Shown: positions 35,848 to 44,475, counted from the stretch's first letter. The stretch is 47,999 nucleotides of DNA from Pseudomonadota bacterium (GCA_023430145.1 JAEZCD010000378.1:1-47999), one strand, 5' to 3'. Made by a program: numbers and translations. Notes: generated from the letters alone by a model not told the origin.

Positions 35848-37284
35848 TCAGACGGTGATCGCACCGGTCAGGATGCCGATGAACCCGGCCACGCCGGCGA
35901 CCACCGTGACGCCGAAGATGATGAGCTCGGTGGGGGTGAATAGGGTGGCGTTCTGCTCGCGCCGCGCCCACACATAGAGAATGACGGTGCCGGGGACGAA
36001 CAGGACGGCGAGGAGCAAAACCTTCTCGAGCCCTGCTGCCAGGAACATCACGAGCACGTAGAAAACGGCGATCGAAGCGATGATCTGGTCCCGAGTCCGC
36101 TCGTGCGGCGTCGTCTCATAGCCTTCGCCGCGCCGGGCGATCAGAACGCCGTAGGCGGCGACGAGGAGATAGGGCAAGAGCGAGGTGACGCTGGTCATGT
36201 CCAGCATGAAGTTGAAGGCGTCGGCGGACCAGTAAGTCGAGATCACGAACAGCGAGACGATGATGTTGGTGAGCCAGAGCGCATTCGCCGGCACCCGGTT
36301 GTCGTTCTGCGCGGCGAACAGCTTCGGCATGTCGCTCGACTTGGCGGCGGCGAAAAGCACCTCGGCGCAGATCAGCGACCAGGCGAGATAGGCGCCGAGC
36401 ACCGAGACGAGCACGCCGATCGAGATGAACACCGCGCCCCAGTGGCCGACGACCACCTCGAGCACGCCGGCGAGCGAGGGGTTGGTGACGCCGGCGATCG
36501 TCGCCCGCGGCATCGCCGCATAGGGCAGGAGCGTGATCGCCACCATGAGCCCGGTGACGGCGACGAAGCCGAGGATGGTCGCCGTCCCGACGTCCGCACG
36601 CGTCTTGGCGAAGCGCGAATAGACGCTGGCGCCTTCGATGCCGAGGAAGACGAAGACGGTGATCAGCATCGTGTCGCGCACCTGCGCGACCAGCGTCTTC
36701 TCCGGCATGCCGACCCCGCCGAAGAAGTTCTCGGAGAACTGGGCATAGTTGAAGACGAAGATGAAGGCGATGATGGCGACGATGATCGGCACGATCTTGG
36801 CGATGGTGACGATGGTGTTGATGAAGGTGGCCTGCTCGACGCCGCGCAGGATCATGAAGTGGAAGGCCCAGATGCCGAGCAGGGAGACGATGATGGCGGT
36901 CGCCGTGCTGCCGTCGCCGAAGATGCCCGGGAAGAAGCGACCGAGCGTCGTGCCGATCAGCACCCAGTAGAACACGTTGCCGAGGCAGCTGCCGAGCCAG
37001 TAGCCGAAAGCCGACAAAAAGCCCATGTAGTCGCCGAAGCCGGCCTTGGCATAGGCGAAGACGCCGTTGTCGATGTCGGGCTTCTTCTCCGCCAGCGCCT
37101 GGAAGACGCGCGCCAGCATGTACATGCCGGTGCCGGCGATCGTCCAGGCGATGATGGCGCCGAACGGCCCGGTGGCGGTGCCGAAGCGGCCCGGCAGGTT
37201 GAAGATGCCGGCGCCGACCATCGAGCCGATGACCATCGCCGTGAGCGCATACAGGGACAGCTTCTGTGGTTGCGACGCGTTCAC
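35848..37284 (-). CDS. arcD: Arginine:ornithine antiporter, ArcD type (APC family)
   Basis: 478 residues from a GTG at 37284. About twelve membrane segments are present. The APC start motif reads ALTAMVIGSMVGAGIFNLPG (residues 9-28), followed by GPFGAIIAWTIAGTGM and the conserved VFVFLGIEGASVYSRFAKTR (about 210-229) shared by ArcD and basic amino acid antiporters. It would import arginine in exchange for ornithine or citrulline. It precedes arcA by 17 bp in the same direction. A second gene of the same subfamily lies at 43048-44475, at the end of the antiporter operon. Exchange partner is inferred from family and context. Confidence 0.93.
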   Translation of the reverse strand: MNASQPQKLSLYALTAMVIGSMVGAGIFNLPGRFGTATGPFGAIIAWTIAGTGMYMLARVFQALAEKKPDIDNGVFAYAKAGFGDYMGFLSAFGYWLGSCLGNVFYWVLIGTTLGRFFPGIFGDGSTATAIIVSLLGIWAFHFMILRGVEQATFINTIVTIAKIVPIIVAIIAFIFVFNYAQFSENFFGGVGMPEKTLVAQVRDTMLITVFVFLGIEGASVYSRFAKTRADVGTATILGFVAVTGLMVAITLLPYAAMPRATIAGVTNPSLAGVLEVVVGHWGAVFISIGVLVSVLGAYLAWSLICAEVLFAAAKSSDMPKLFAAQNDNRVPANALWLTNIIVSLFVISTYWSADAFNFMLDMTSVTSLLPYLLVAAYGVLIARRGEGYETTPHERTRDQIIASIAVFYVLVMFLAAGLEKVLLLAVLFVPGTVILYVWARREQNATLFTPTELIIFGVTVVAGVAGFIGILTGAITV

Positions 37285-37410
37285 GGGGCACCGGCTGACG
37301 AGGACGGTTTATCGGAGCCCGGTTATGCCGCATTTCTTCACGGCGAGGATGAGCGCGCAGTCTCACCGCTGTGCACTGCGTCTCAATTTTCGCGACGCTC
37401 TGCTTTTCGA

Positions 37411-37438
37411 TTGGAGCGGCACCCGCATACCCTTTAAT
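37411..37438 (+). promoter_or_regulatory. Weak candidate promoter for the mrp-like operon
   Basis: In the 286-bp divergent gap between arcD and mrpE, TTGGAG (37411-37416), 16 bases and TTTAAT (37433-37438) face mrpE, which starts 132 bases on. The match is modest. I saw no FNR- or ArgR-type palindrome in this gap. Confidence 0.3.
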
Positions 37439-37570
37439 GCGGCAGTAGAGTGCAATTCGGCGCGTTGCCGGCTGCACGCATGACCGGATCGCGGGTGCCC
37501 GATGCGGGTGAATGCTTCGTTTTGCCGCCGCTTCGTCCTGTCGGCGTGCCGCACCGCCGGACGCTGAGCG

Positions 37571-38077
37571 ATGCTGGCCGACACGACGGGCTCGCCGGGG
37601 ACGCTGCTGACGCGCTTTGCGGTCTATCTCGCCTTCTGGATCATCGTCTCCGACTCGGGGTCGCCGGTCGACGTGCTCGTCGGCTGCCTCGCCGCGGCCG
37701 CCGCCGCCTGGACGAGCCTGCGGCTGATGCCGCCGGCCGGGCATATGCCGTCGACCGTCGGCATCGCCCGGCTCGCGTGGAAGATCGTCTCCGGCTCGGT
37801 GCGCGCCGGCCTCGACGTCGGCCTGCGTGCGCTGCGGCCGGAGCCGCGGCTGCGGCCGGGCTTCGTCGCCTACCGCACCGGCCTGCCCGAGGGCGATGCG
37901 CGCAGCCTCTATCTCACGGTCGCGAGCCTGCTGCCCGGCACGCTGCCGGCCGCCGTGACCGAGGACGGGACCGTCTCCGTGCATTGCCTCGACACGGAGA
38001 TGCCGGTCGCCGCCGACATGGCAGCCGACGAGGCCGCGCTCTGCCGCGCGCTCGGCCACGAGGCCGCGCATGGCTGA
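37571..38077 (+). CDS. mrpE: Mrp/Mnh-type antiporter subunit E
   Basis: 168 residues. The first helix follows MLADTTGSPGTLLTRFAVYLAFWIIV, then a second hydrophobic segment DVLVGCLAAAAAAWTSLRLM, and the MnhE pattern IARLAWKIVSGSVRAGLDVGLRALRP (split here for length) followed by PGFVAYRTGLPEGDARSLYL and a HCLDTEM segment. MrpE is a small accessory membrane subunit of multi-subunit cation/proton antiporters and the counterpart of MbhA in hydrogenases. First gene of an eight-gene operon with overlapping ends; it overlaps mrpF by eight bases. Family assignment is firm; ion specificity is not. Confidence 0.85.
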   Translation: MLADTTGSPGTLLTRFAVYLAFWIIVSDSGSPVDVLVGCLAAAAAAWTSLRLMPPAGHMPSTVGIARLAWKIVSGSVRAGLDVGLRALRPEPRLRPGFVAYRTGLPEGDARSLYLTVASLLPGTLPAAVTEDGTVSVHCLDTEMPVAADMAADEAALCRALGHEAAHG

Positions 38078-38339
38078 GGCGCTGATCGCGGCGGCGACGC
38101 TCGTTCTCGTCTCGGTCGGCACGGGGCTGCTCGTCGTCCTGCGCCGCAGTGGCACGGTTGACCGGATGATGGCGGTGCAGCTGCTCGGCTCGGGCTGCAT
38201 CGCCGTCGTGTCGCTGCTCGGCGTCGCCGCCGGCGATCCGGCGGTGATCGACGTCGCGCTGATGCTGGCCCTGCTCGCCGCCTTCGCGGCGATCTCGCTC
38301 ACCGCATGGCGCTCCGAGGCCGGCCGGGACGGGCCCCAT
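38070..38339 (+). CDS. mrpF: Mrp-type antiporter subunit F, no stop codon in this sequence
   Basis: About 90 residues of clear MrpF: three helices, with the family motif RSGTVDRMMAVQLLGSGCIA and the late DVALMLALLAAFAAISLTAW. Homologues end near this point. The expected stop is a TGA at 38339-38341 overlapping the mrpG start (ATGA), but it lies one frame away. As written, the frame stays open through all of mrpG and joins the frame of the next subunit at 38625, giving a 496-residue frame with an Arg-rich middle. One extra base, for example in GGGCCCC at 38331-38337, would restore the usual end. So this is either a one-base deletion or a sequence error; a true fusion is less likely. Confidence 0.72.
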
Positions 38340-38628
38340 GAGCGCCGTCGTCGACGCCGTCACCCTGCTGTTGGTGATCGCCGGCGTGGTTTTCTTCGTC
38401 GCCGGAACCGCCGGCCTCGTGCGCTTCCCGGATGCGCTGACGCGCCTGCATGCGCTGACCAAGGCCGACAATCTCGGCCTCGGCCTGATCGTGCTCGGCC
38501 TATGCCTGCAGATGTCGTCGGTTCTCGATGCCGCCAAGCTCGTCTGCGTCTGGCTGCTCGCGCAGTTCGCCGGCGCAACGGTCGCGCAGCTGATCGCGCA
38601 CGGCCCGCCGGAGGATTCCGGCCGATGA
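38338..38628 (+). CDS. mrpG: Mrp-type antiporter subunit G
   Basis: 96 residues. Three helices with the MrpG hallmark GTAGLVRFPDALTRLHALTK followed by ADNLGLGLIVLGL, then VCVWLLAQFAGATVAQLIAH. It is an accessory subunit of the antiporter complex (MbhC counterpart). The ATG at 38338 should overlap the mrpF stop, and its own stop overlaps the next start (ATGA). The gene is intact even though mrpF before it lacks a proper end. Confidence 0.9.
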   Translation: MSAVVDAVTLLLVIAGVVFFVAGTAGLVRFPDALTRLHALTKADNLGLGLIVLGLCLQMSSVLDAAKLVCVWLLAQFAGATVAQLIAHGPPEDSGR

Positions 38629-39560
38629 CGCCGCTGTTCGACGTGCTGCTCGCCGGCCTCCTGCTCGCCGTCGCCTTCTGGACGGTGCGGGTGGCCGACA
38701 CGCTGACCTCGATCGTCGGCTTCATCGCCTATGGCCTGCTGCTCGGTCTCGTCTGGGTGAGGCTCGATTCGATCGACGTCGCGCTCACCGAGGCGGCGAT
38801 CGGCGGCGGCCTCACCGGCGTCCTCCTGCTGCGGGCCGGCGTGCGGATGAGCGGTGCCGGTTCCTCGTTCGGCGACAGCGGTCCGAGCTTCAAGCTCCTC
38901 GTCGGCGCGCTCTGCGCGACGATCTCGATCGGGCTCGCGACGCTCGTGCTGTGGCCGCCGGAGGCGTCACCCGGCCTCGCCGGCGCGGTCGCCGCGCAGA
39001 TGCCGCCGCTCGGGCTCGCGAACCCGGTCACCGCGGTGCTGCTCGGCTTTCGCTCGCTCGACACGCTGCTCGAGATCATCGTGCTGCTGCTCGCCCTGCT
39101 CGGCGTCTGGTCGCTGACGCCCGATCCTCTCTGGGGCGGCGTTCCAGGGCCGCAGCTGACCCGGCGCCCCGACGCGACGATGGTCTTCTTCACCCGCGTG
39201 CTGATCCCGTTCGCCATCGTCTACGCGCTGCACGTCTTCTGGGCCGGCGCCGACGCGCCCGGCGGTAAGTTCCAGGCCGGCACCATCCTCGCGGCCGCGA
39301 TCGTGCTGGCGACGATGGCCGGCATCCTCGCCATGCCGCGGACGAGCAGCCGGCGCCAGCGCATCCTGCTCGTCGTCGGCCCGGCGACCTTCCTCGCCAT
39401 CGGCTTTCTCGGCGTTTTCCTGGCGGACGGCTTCCTCGCCTATCCGGACGGCTGGGCGAAACCGCTGATCATCGTCATCGAGGCGGCGCTGCTGCCCTCG
39501 ATCGCGCTGATTCTCGCGCTCGTCGTGCTCGGGCCACCGGAGCGGAGGTCGGCGCCGTGA
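38625..39560 (+). CDS. Fused antiporter subunit: DUF4040/MbhD + MbhE-like + MrpB domains
   Basis: 311 residues from the ATG at 38625. Three parts follow each other. Residues about 1-70 match the DUF4040/MbhD piece of MrpA (LDSIDVALTEAAIGGGLTGV). Residues about 85-165 match MbhE, the C-terminal end of MrpA (ANPVTAVLLGFRSLDTLLEI). Residues about 185-310 match MnhB/MrpB (FFTRVLIPFAIVYALHVFWA, then GGKFQAGTILAAAIVLATM). In Mrp operons the first two belong to the large MrpA, whereas in hydrogenase-type modules they are separate subunits; here they are joined to B. No full-length MrpA is present in the window. Ends overlap both neighbours. Confidence 0.82.
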   Translation: MTPLFDVLLAGLLLAVAFWTVRVADTLTSIVGFIAYGLLLGLVWVRLDSIDVALTEAAIGGGLTGVLLLRAGVRMSGAGSSFGDSGPSFKLLVGALCATISIGLATLVLWPPEASPGLAGAVAAQMPPLGLANPVTAVLLGFRSLDTLLEIIVLLLALLGVWSLTPDPLWGGVPGPQLTRRPDATMVFFTRVLIPFAIVYALHVFWAGADAPGGKFQAGTILAAAIVLATMAGILAMPRTSSRRQRILLVVGPATFLAIGFLGVFLADGFLAYPDGWAKPLIIVIEAALLPSIALILALVVLGPPERRSAP

Positions 39561-39898
39561 GCGCGATGACGGTGTTCGGCCTCGCCGGCGCCGCCCTCGT
39601 CGGCCTCGGCCTGTTCGCGGCGATCGTGCAGCCGCAGCCGATGTGCAAGCTGCTCGGCTTCAACCTCATCGGCGGCGGCGTCTTCCTCCTGTTCGGCGTC
39701 ATCGCCCGGCGCGGCGCCGATGCCGGCTTTTCCGGCGATCCGGTGCCGCAGGCGATCATCATCACCGGCGTCGTCGTCGCCTTCTCGGCCACCGCGCTCG
39801 CCGTGACGCTGATGCAGCGGCTGTTCGAGGAGAGCGGCGCGACGGTGCTGGATCCGCCTGCGGAATCCGATCCGGGGACGCCAGATGCCGGCCGCTGA
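39557..39898 (+). CDS. mrpC: Mrp-type antiporter subunit C (NuoK-like)
   Basis: 113 residues from a GTG overlapping the previous stop (GTGA); an ATG three codons later is possible. It has three helices of the NuoK/MnhC type: FGLAGAALVGLGLFAAIVQP, then LLGFNLIGGGVFLLFGVIAR, then DPVPQAIIITGVVVAFSATA. The segment DPVPQAIIITGVVV is the family signature (usually DPLPQALVLTAIVI). It is an essential membrane subunit related to NuoK of complex I. It overlaps the D subunit gene by 14 bases. Confidence 0.9.
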   Translation: MSAMTVFGLAGAALVGLGLFAAIVQPQPMCKLLGFNLIGGGVFLLFGVIARRGADAGFSGDPVPQAIIITGVVVAFSATALAVTLMQRLFEESGATVLDPPAESDPGTPDAGR

Positions 39899-41387
39899 GG
39901 CGCCCACCGCGGCCGGCATCCTGCTCGTCCTCGCCATCATCACGCCTTTCGTCGGCGTCGGCACGGCCCTGCTCGCCGGCCGGCACGCGCGCGAAGTGGT
40001 GCTCTGCTTCATCGCCGCGGGCCTCGTCATCGCGCTCGCCATCGGCGCTGCCGTCTGGAACGCGCACGCGCCGCTCGGCTATGCGCTCGGCGGCTATGCG
40101 CCACCGCTCGGCCTCGCGCTGCGCGCCGACGGCCTGTCGGTGGCGATGCTGCTGATCGCCGCCGCCGTCATCGCGCTCGTCGCGATCTTCGCCGGGCACG
40201 CCTTCGCCCGGGATCCCGCCGCCGCCGAGCAGCGAGCCCCGCTGACCTTCTGGCTCCTGCTGCTCGCGATCCTCGGCTCGCTCAACCTGATCTTCCTCGG
40301 CCGCGACCTCTTCAACTTCTACGTCGGGCTCGAGCTCCTGACCTTCAGCGCCGTGCCGCTCGTCTGCCTGAAGTCGAGCCCGGAGACGCTGCGCGCGGCG
40401 CTGCGCTACCTGATCTTCGCGCTGCTCGGCTCGATCCTCTATCTGCTCGGCGTCGCCCTCCTCTACGGCGCCTACGGCGTGCTCGACGTCGGCCTCCTCG
40501 CAGAGGCGGCGCGGCCGGAGCCGGCGCTGTGGATCGCGCTCGCGCTGATGACCGCCGGCCTGATGGCCAAGACGGCGCTGTTCCCCCTGCACCTCTGGCT
40601 GCCGCCCGCGCATGCCGGCGCGCCGCCGCCGGCGAGCGCGATCCTCTCCGCGCTCGTCGTGAAAGGCTCGTTCTTCATCGTCCTGCGGCTCTGGTTCGAC
40701 GTCATGCCGACGGAAGCGAACCGGTTGCCGCCGCAACTCCTCGGCCTGCTCGGCGCCGGCGCGATCATCTATGGCAGCGTGCTGGCGCTGCAGCAGGCGC
40801 GGCTGAAGCTGCTTATCGCCTACTCGACGGTGGCGCAGATCGGCTACCTGTTCCTGATGTTCCCGCTGGCGCTCGGCGCCGCCGAGGCGTGGGAGAGCGT
40901 CGCCTTCACCGGCGGTATCCTGCAGCTTGCCGCGCACGCCTTCGCCAAGGCGGCGATGTTCCTCGCCGCCGGCCTCATCGCCGAGCGCCTCGGGCACGAC
41001 CGCATCGATGGCCTCGCCGGCGTCGCCCAGGCCATGCCGACGACCTTCTTCGCGCTGGCGCTCGCCGGCGTCTCGCTGATGGGCCTGCCGCCGAGCGGCG
41101 GCTTCTCGGCGAAGTGGATGCTGCTCGGCGCCGCCGCGGCCGAGGGTCAGTGGTGGTGGGCCGTGGTGATCCTCGCCGGCGGCCTGATCGCCGCCGCCTA
41201 CATCTTCCGCGTCGTCGGCACGACGCTCGCCGCCCCGGCCGAGCCACTGCCGCCGACGCCGGCCGCGGCGCGCCTGCAGGAGTGGGCGGCGCTCGGCCTC
41301 GCCGCGATCGCCATCCTGCTCGGCTTCCTGCCGCTCGAGCCTTGGCCTCTGCTCGAGATCGGCGGCGGCCCAGGAGGCGCGCCATGA
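39885..41387 (+). CDS. mrpD: Mrp-type antiporter subunit D (proton-conducting, NuoN/NuoM-like)
   Basis: 500 residues with about fourteen membrane segments. Proton-conducting family motifs are visible: YVGLELLTFSAVPLVCLKSS, with the conserved Glu in helix 5 at about residue 148, AKTALFPLHLWLPPAHAGAP (about 229-248) with the key Lys, and LLIAYSTVAQIGYLFLM (about 310-326). It is one of two antiporter-like subunits in the operon. Its stop overlaps the next gene start (ATGA), which also has a strong GGAGG. Na+/H+ versus K+/H+ or another role cannot be assigned from sequence alone. Confidence 0.9.
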   Translation: MPAAEAPTAAGILLVLAIITPFVGVGTALLAGRHAREVVLCFIAAGLVIALAIGAAVWNAHAPLGYALGGYAPPLGLALRADGLSVAMLLIAAAVIALVAIFAGHAFARDPAAAEQRAPLTFWLLLLAILGSLNLIFLGRDLFNFYVGLELLTFSAVPLVCLKSSPETLRAALRYLIFALLGSILYLLGVALLYGAYGVLDVGLLAEAARPEPALWIALALMTAGLMAKTALFPLHLWLPPAHAGAPPPASAILSALVVKGSFFIVLRLWFDVMPTEANRLPPQLLGLLGAGAIIYGSVLALQQARLKLLIAYSTVAQIGYLFLMFPLALGAAEAWESVAFTGGILQLAAHAFAKAAMFLAAGLIAERLGHDRIDGLAGVAQAMPTTFFALALAGVSLMGLPPSGGFSAKWMLLGAAAAEGQWWWAVVILAGGLIAAAYIFRVVGTTLAAPAEPLPPTPAAARLQEWAALGLAAIAILLGFLPLEPWPLLEIGGGPGGAP

Positions 41388-43051
41388 TCGGCACGGCGCT
41401 CGTCGCCCTCACCCTCGCGACGCCGATCGGCATGTTGCTCGCATGCTTCTCGCCGCATTGGCGGGCGCGCATGCTCGGCTTGCTCGGCTGGGCGGCGGTT
41501 CCCGGCCTTGTCGCCGCGCTGTTCGCCGAAGGCTCGCGGCTCGTCGTGACGACGCCACTGGCGTTCGCCTTCGCGATGGACCGGCCGGCGGCGATCCTCG
41601 TCCTGTCGGCGTCCATCCTGTGGACCGCCGGCGGCTTCTATGCCGGCGCCTGGTTCCGCGACGTGGCCGACAAGGGCCGCTTCGCCGAATGGTGGCTGCT
41701 CACGCTCGCCGGCAGTCTCGGCGTCTTCCTCGCCAGCGATCTCGTCGGCTTCTATCTCACCTTCTCGGTGGTCAGCCTCGCCGCCTGGGGCCTCGTCGCG
41801 CACGACCGCACGACCGATGCCGTTCGTGCGGCCCGCATCTATGTCGGCGTCGCGCTGCTCGGCGAGGCGTTCCTCCTGATGGCCTTCGTGCTGCTCGCCC
41901 AAAGCCTGCCGGCGGGCGAGCTCTCGATCGCTGCCGCGGTGGTCGCCCTGCCCGGCTCGCCGGTCGCCGGCGCGGCGCTGGCGCTGCTAATCCTCGGCTT
42001 CGGCGCCAAGATCGGCATGGTGCCGCTGCACTTCTGGATGCCGCCCACCTACCGCGCGGCGCCGATCCCGGCGGCCGCCGTGCTGAGCGGTGCCGCGGTG
42101 AAGGCCGGCATCGTCGGCTTCGTCGACTTCCTGCCGCTCCAGGCGGCCTTCCCGACCTGGGGCGCGGTGCTCGCCACCGCCGGTTTCGTCTCCGCCTTCT
42201 TCGGCGTCGTCGCCGGGATGCTGCGCACCGATCCGAGGGTGGTGCTGGCCTATTCGAGCATCAGCCAGATGGGCCTCCTCGCGGCGGCGCTCGGCACAGC
42301 CCTCGCTGCCGGCGGCCCGGCCTCAGTGCCGGTCGCCTGGTACGCCGCCATGCACATCCTGGTGAAGGGCGGCCTGTTCCTCGGCCTCGGCGTCCTCGCC
42401 GCCGCCGCCGGCGGCCAGCGGCGCCTGATCCTCGGCTGCCTCGCGGTGCTCGCGCTCAGCCTCGCCGGCCTGCCGCTCACAGGCGGCTATCTCGCCAAGC
42501 TGGCCGTCAAGCCGGTGCTCGGCGACGGCCTCTCGGGCTGGCTCGGCATCCTTTCGGCCATCGGCAGCGCGATGCTGATGACGCACTTCCTGATGCTCTG
42601 CGGCCGGCAGATCGAGCCCGTCCAGAGCGCACGGATCACGGGGCTCGGCCCGCCCTGGATCGCGGTCGTCGCGGCGTCCATTCTCGTGCCCTGGACGACG
42701 AGCGGCTGGCTCGACGCCGGGACGCTCGGCGGTCTCGGCCTCGGCAACATCGTCAAGGCGCTGGGGCCGGTGCTGCTCGGCATCGGCCTCGCCGCGTTTT
42801 TCCGAATCCGGATCCCGCCGCGGCTGACGCGGCTGATGTGGCCCCCGGCCGACACCGACATCGCCGGCGAATCGCCCCGGCTCTCCGCGGCCTGGATCCG
42901 CGCCTGGGCGACCGCCGACGCCGTGCTGCGCCGCTGGCAGGTGGCAAGCACGCTGCTGCTCGTCATCGCGATCGTGCTCGGTGCCACGATGCTCCGCTCC
43001 GCCCCGGCGCCGGACCCGACACCCCGATCGGCCTCGAGCACCAGCCCATGA
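41384..43051 (+). CDS. Second proton-conducting antiporter-like subunit (MrpD'/HyfB-like)
   Basis: 555 residues from an ATG with AGGAGG eight bases before it. About fifteen membrane segments. It shares the proton-conducting core: LVGFYLTFSVVSLAAWGLVA, then GFGAKIGMVPLHFWMPPTYR (about 205-224) and RVVLAYSSISQMGLLAAALG (about 284-303). It resembles HyfB/NuoL-like subunits more than MrpD. The usual Glu in the helix-5 motif (L-E-L) appears as Thr-Phe-Ser, so one proton-path residue may differ. A polar Pro/Ser/Ala tail ends the protein. Its stop overlaps the following amino acid antiporter gene. Confidence 0.85.
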   Translation: MIGTALVALTLATPIGMLLACFSPHWRARMLGLLGWAAVPGLVAALFAEGSRLVVTTPLAFAFAMDRPAAILVLSASILWTAGGFYAGAWFRDVADKGRFAEWWLLTLAGSLGVFLASDLVGFYLTFSVVSLAAWGLVAHDRTTDAVRAARIYVGVALLGEAFLLMAFVLLAQSLPAGELSIAAAVVALPGSPVAGAALALLILGFGAKIGMVPLHFWMPPTYRAAPIPAAAVLSGAAVKAGIVGFVDFLPLQAAFPTWGAVLATAGFVSAFFGVVAGMLRTDPRVVLAYSSISQMGLLAAALGTALAAGGPASVPVAWYAAMHILVKGGLFLGLGVLAAAAGGQRRLILGCLAVLALSLAGLPLTGGYLAKLAVKPVLGDGLSGWLGILSAIGSAMLMTHFLMLCGRQIEPVQSARITGLGPPWIAVVAASILVPWTTSGWLDAGTLGGLGLGNIVKALGPVLLGIGLAAFFRIRIPPRLTRLMWPPADTDIAGESPRLSAAWIRAWATADAVLRRWQVASTLLLVIAIVLGATMLRSAPAPDPTPRSASSTSP

Positions 43052-44475
43052 CCACCGCCACGAGCAAGCTGTCATTCTGGGCGCTGATCGCGCTCGTCGT
43101 CGGCTCGATGGTCGGCGCCGGCATCTTCTCCCTGCCGCAGACCTTCGGCCGCGCGACCGGGCCGCTCGGCGCCATCATCGCCTGGACGATCGCCGGCGCC
43201 GGCATGCTGGCCCTCGCCCTCACCTTCCAGGTGCTGGCGCGGCGCAAGCCTGAGATCGAGGGCGGCGTCTACGGCTATGCGCGGGCCGGCTTCGGCGCCT
43301 ATCTCGGCTTCAACGCCGCGCTCGGCTACTGGATCGTCGGCTGCCTCGGCAACGTCTCCTATCTCGTGCTCATCAAGTCGACGCTCGGCGCCGTTATCCC
43401 CGCCTTCGGCGACGGCAACACGGTGCATGCGGTCGCCGTCTCCTCGGTGCTGCTGTGGTCGGTGCACTTCCTGATCCTGCGCGGGGTCAAGGAGGCGGCG
43501 ACCATCAACACCATCGCCACCGTCGCCAAGCTGGTGCCGATCGCGGTCTTCATCCTCGTCGCCGCGCTCGCCTTCGACGGCGCAGTGCTCGAGCACAACC
43601 TCGCCATTTCCGGCGGCCTCGAGCCGGGGCCGCTGTTCGAGCAGGTGCGCAGCACGATGCTGATCACCGTGTTCGTGTTCGTCGGCATCGAGGGCGCCAG
43701 CATCTATTCGCGCTATGCGAAGAACCCGAACGATGTCGGCACCGCCACCGTGCTCGGCTTTGTCGGCGTGCTGGCGCTGCTCGTGCTCGTGACGATGCTC
43801 TCCTACGGCATCCTCGCCCGGCCTGAGCTCGCCGCCCTGCGCAATCCCTCGATGGCCGGCGTGCTGCAGGCGATCGTCGGGTCGTGGGGGGCGGTGTTCA
43901 TCAGCGTCGGACTGATCGTCTCGGTCAGCGGCGCCTTCCTGTCCTGGTCGCTGCTGGCCGCCGAGGTGCTCTATTCGGCCGCCCACACCGGCACCATGCC
44001 GCGCTTCCTCGCCCGCGAGAACGTGCGCAAAGTGCCTGCCAACGCGGTGCTGCTCACCAACATCGTCATCCAGACATTCCTGATCTCGACGCTGTTCTCG
44101 GAGGACGCTTTCACCGCCGCGCTGAAGATGACGAGCGCGATGATCCTGATCCCCTATCTGCTCGTCGCCGCCTATGCGCTGAAGCTCGCCTGGACGGGCG
44201 AGACCTACGCGTCCCAGACCCGCAGCCGCCGGGTCGATCTCGCCCGCGGCGCCTTCACGACGCTCTACGTCCTCGGCATGATCTATGCGGGCGGGCTGAA
44301 GTTCGTGCTGCTGTCGTCGCTGATCTACGCGCCGGGCGTGATCCTGTTCGTCATCGCCCAGCGCGAGCAGAACAGGCGGCTGTTCGGCTTTTCCGAGCTG
44401 CTCGTCTTCGGCGCCGCGGTCGCCGCCGCACTCGTGGCGATCTGGGGGCTCTATTCCGGTTCCATCAGCCTGTAG
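43048..44475 (+). CDS. APC-family basic amino acid antiporter, ArcD-like (second copy)
   Basis: 475 residues with about twelve membrane segments. It is clearly related to the ArcD at 35848-37284: both have GSMVGAGIF near the start, then GAIIAWTIAG, a CLGN motif and VFVF.GIEGAS.YSR in the middle. The ATG overlaps the stop of the last antiporter subunit (ATGA), so it is translated as part of the mrp-like operon. It is probably an arginine, ornithine, lysine or citrulline exchanger. Coupling to a cation/proton antiporter operon is unusual and suggests joint control of ion and basic amino acid traffic. Exact substrates unknown. Confidence 0.9.
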   Translation: MTTATSKLSFWALIALVVGSMVGAGIFSLPQTFGRATGPLGAIIAWTIAGAGMLALALTFQVLARRKPEIEGGVYGYARAGFGAYLGFNAALGYWIVGCLGNVSYLVLIKSTLGAVIPAFGDGNTVHAVAVSSVLLWSVHFLILRGVKEAATINTIATVAKLVPIAVFILVAALAFDGAVLEHNLAISGGLEPGPLFEQVRSTMLITVFVFVGIEGASIYSRYAKNPNDVGTATVLGFVGVLALLVLVTMLSYGILARPELAALRNPSMAGVLQAIVGSWGAVFISVGLIVSVSGAFLSWSLLAAEVLYSAAHTGTMPRFLARENVRKVPANAVLLTNIVIQTFLISTLFSEDAFTAALKMTSAMILIPYLLVAAYALKLAWTGETYASQTRSRRVDLARGAFTTLYVLGMIYAGGLKFVLLSSLIYAPGVILFVIAQREQNRRLFGFSELLVFGAAVAAALVAIWGLYSGSISL

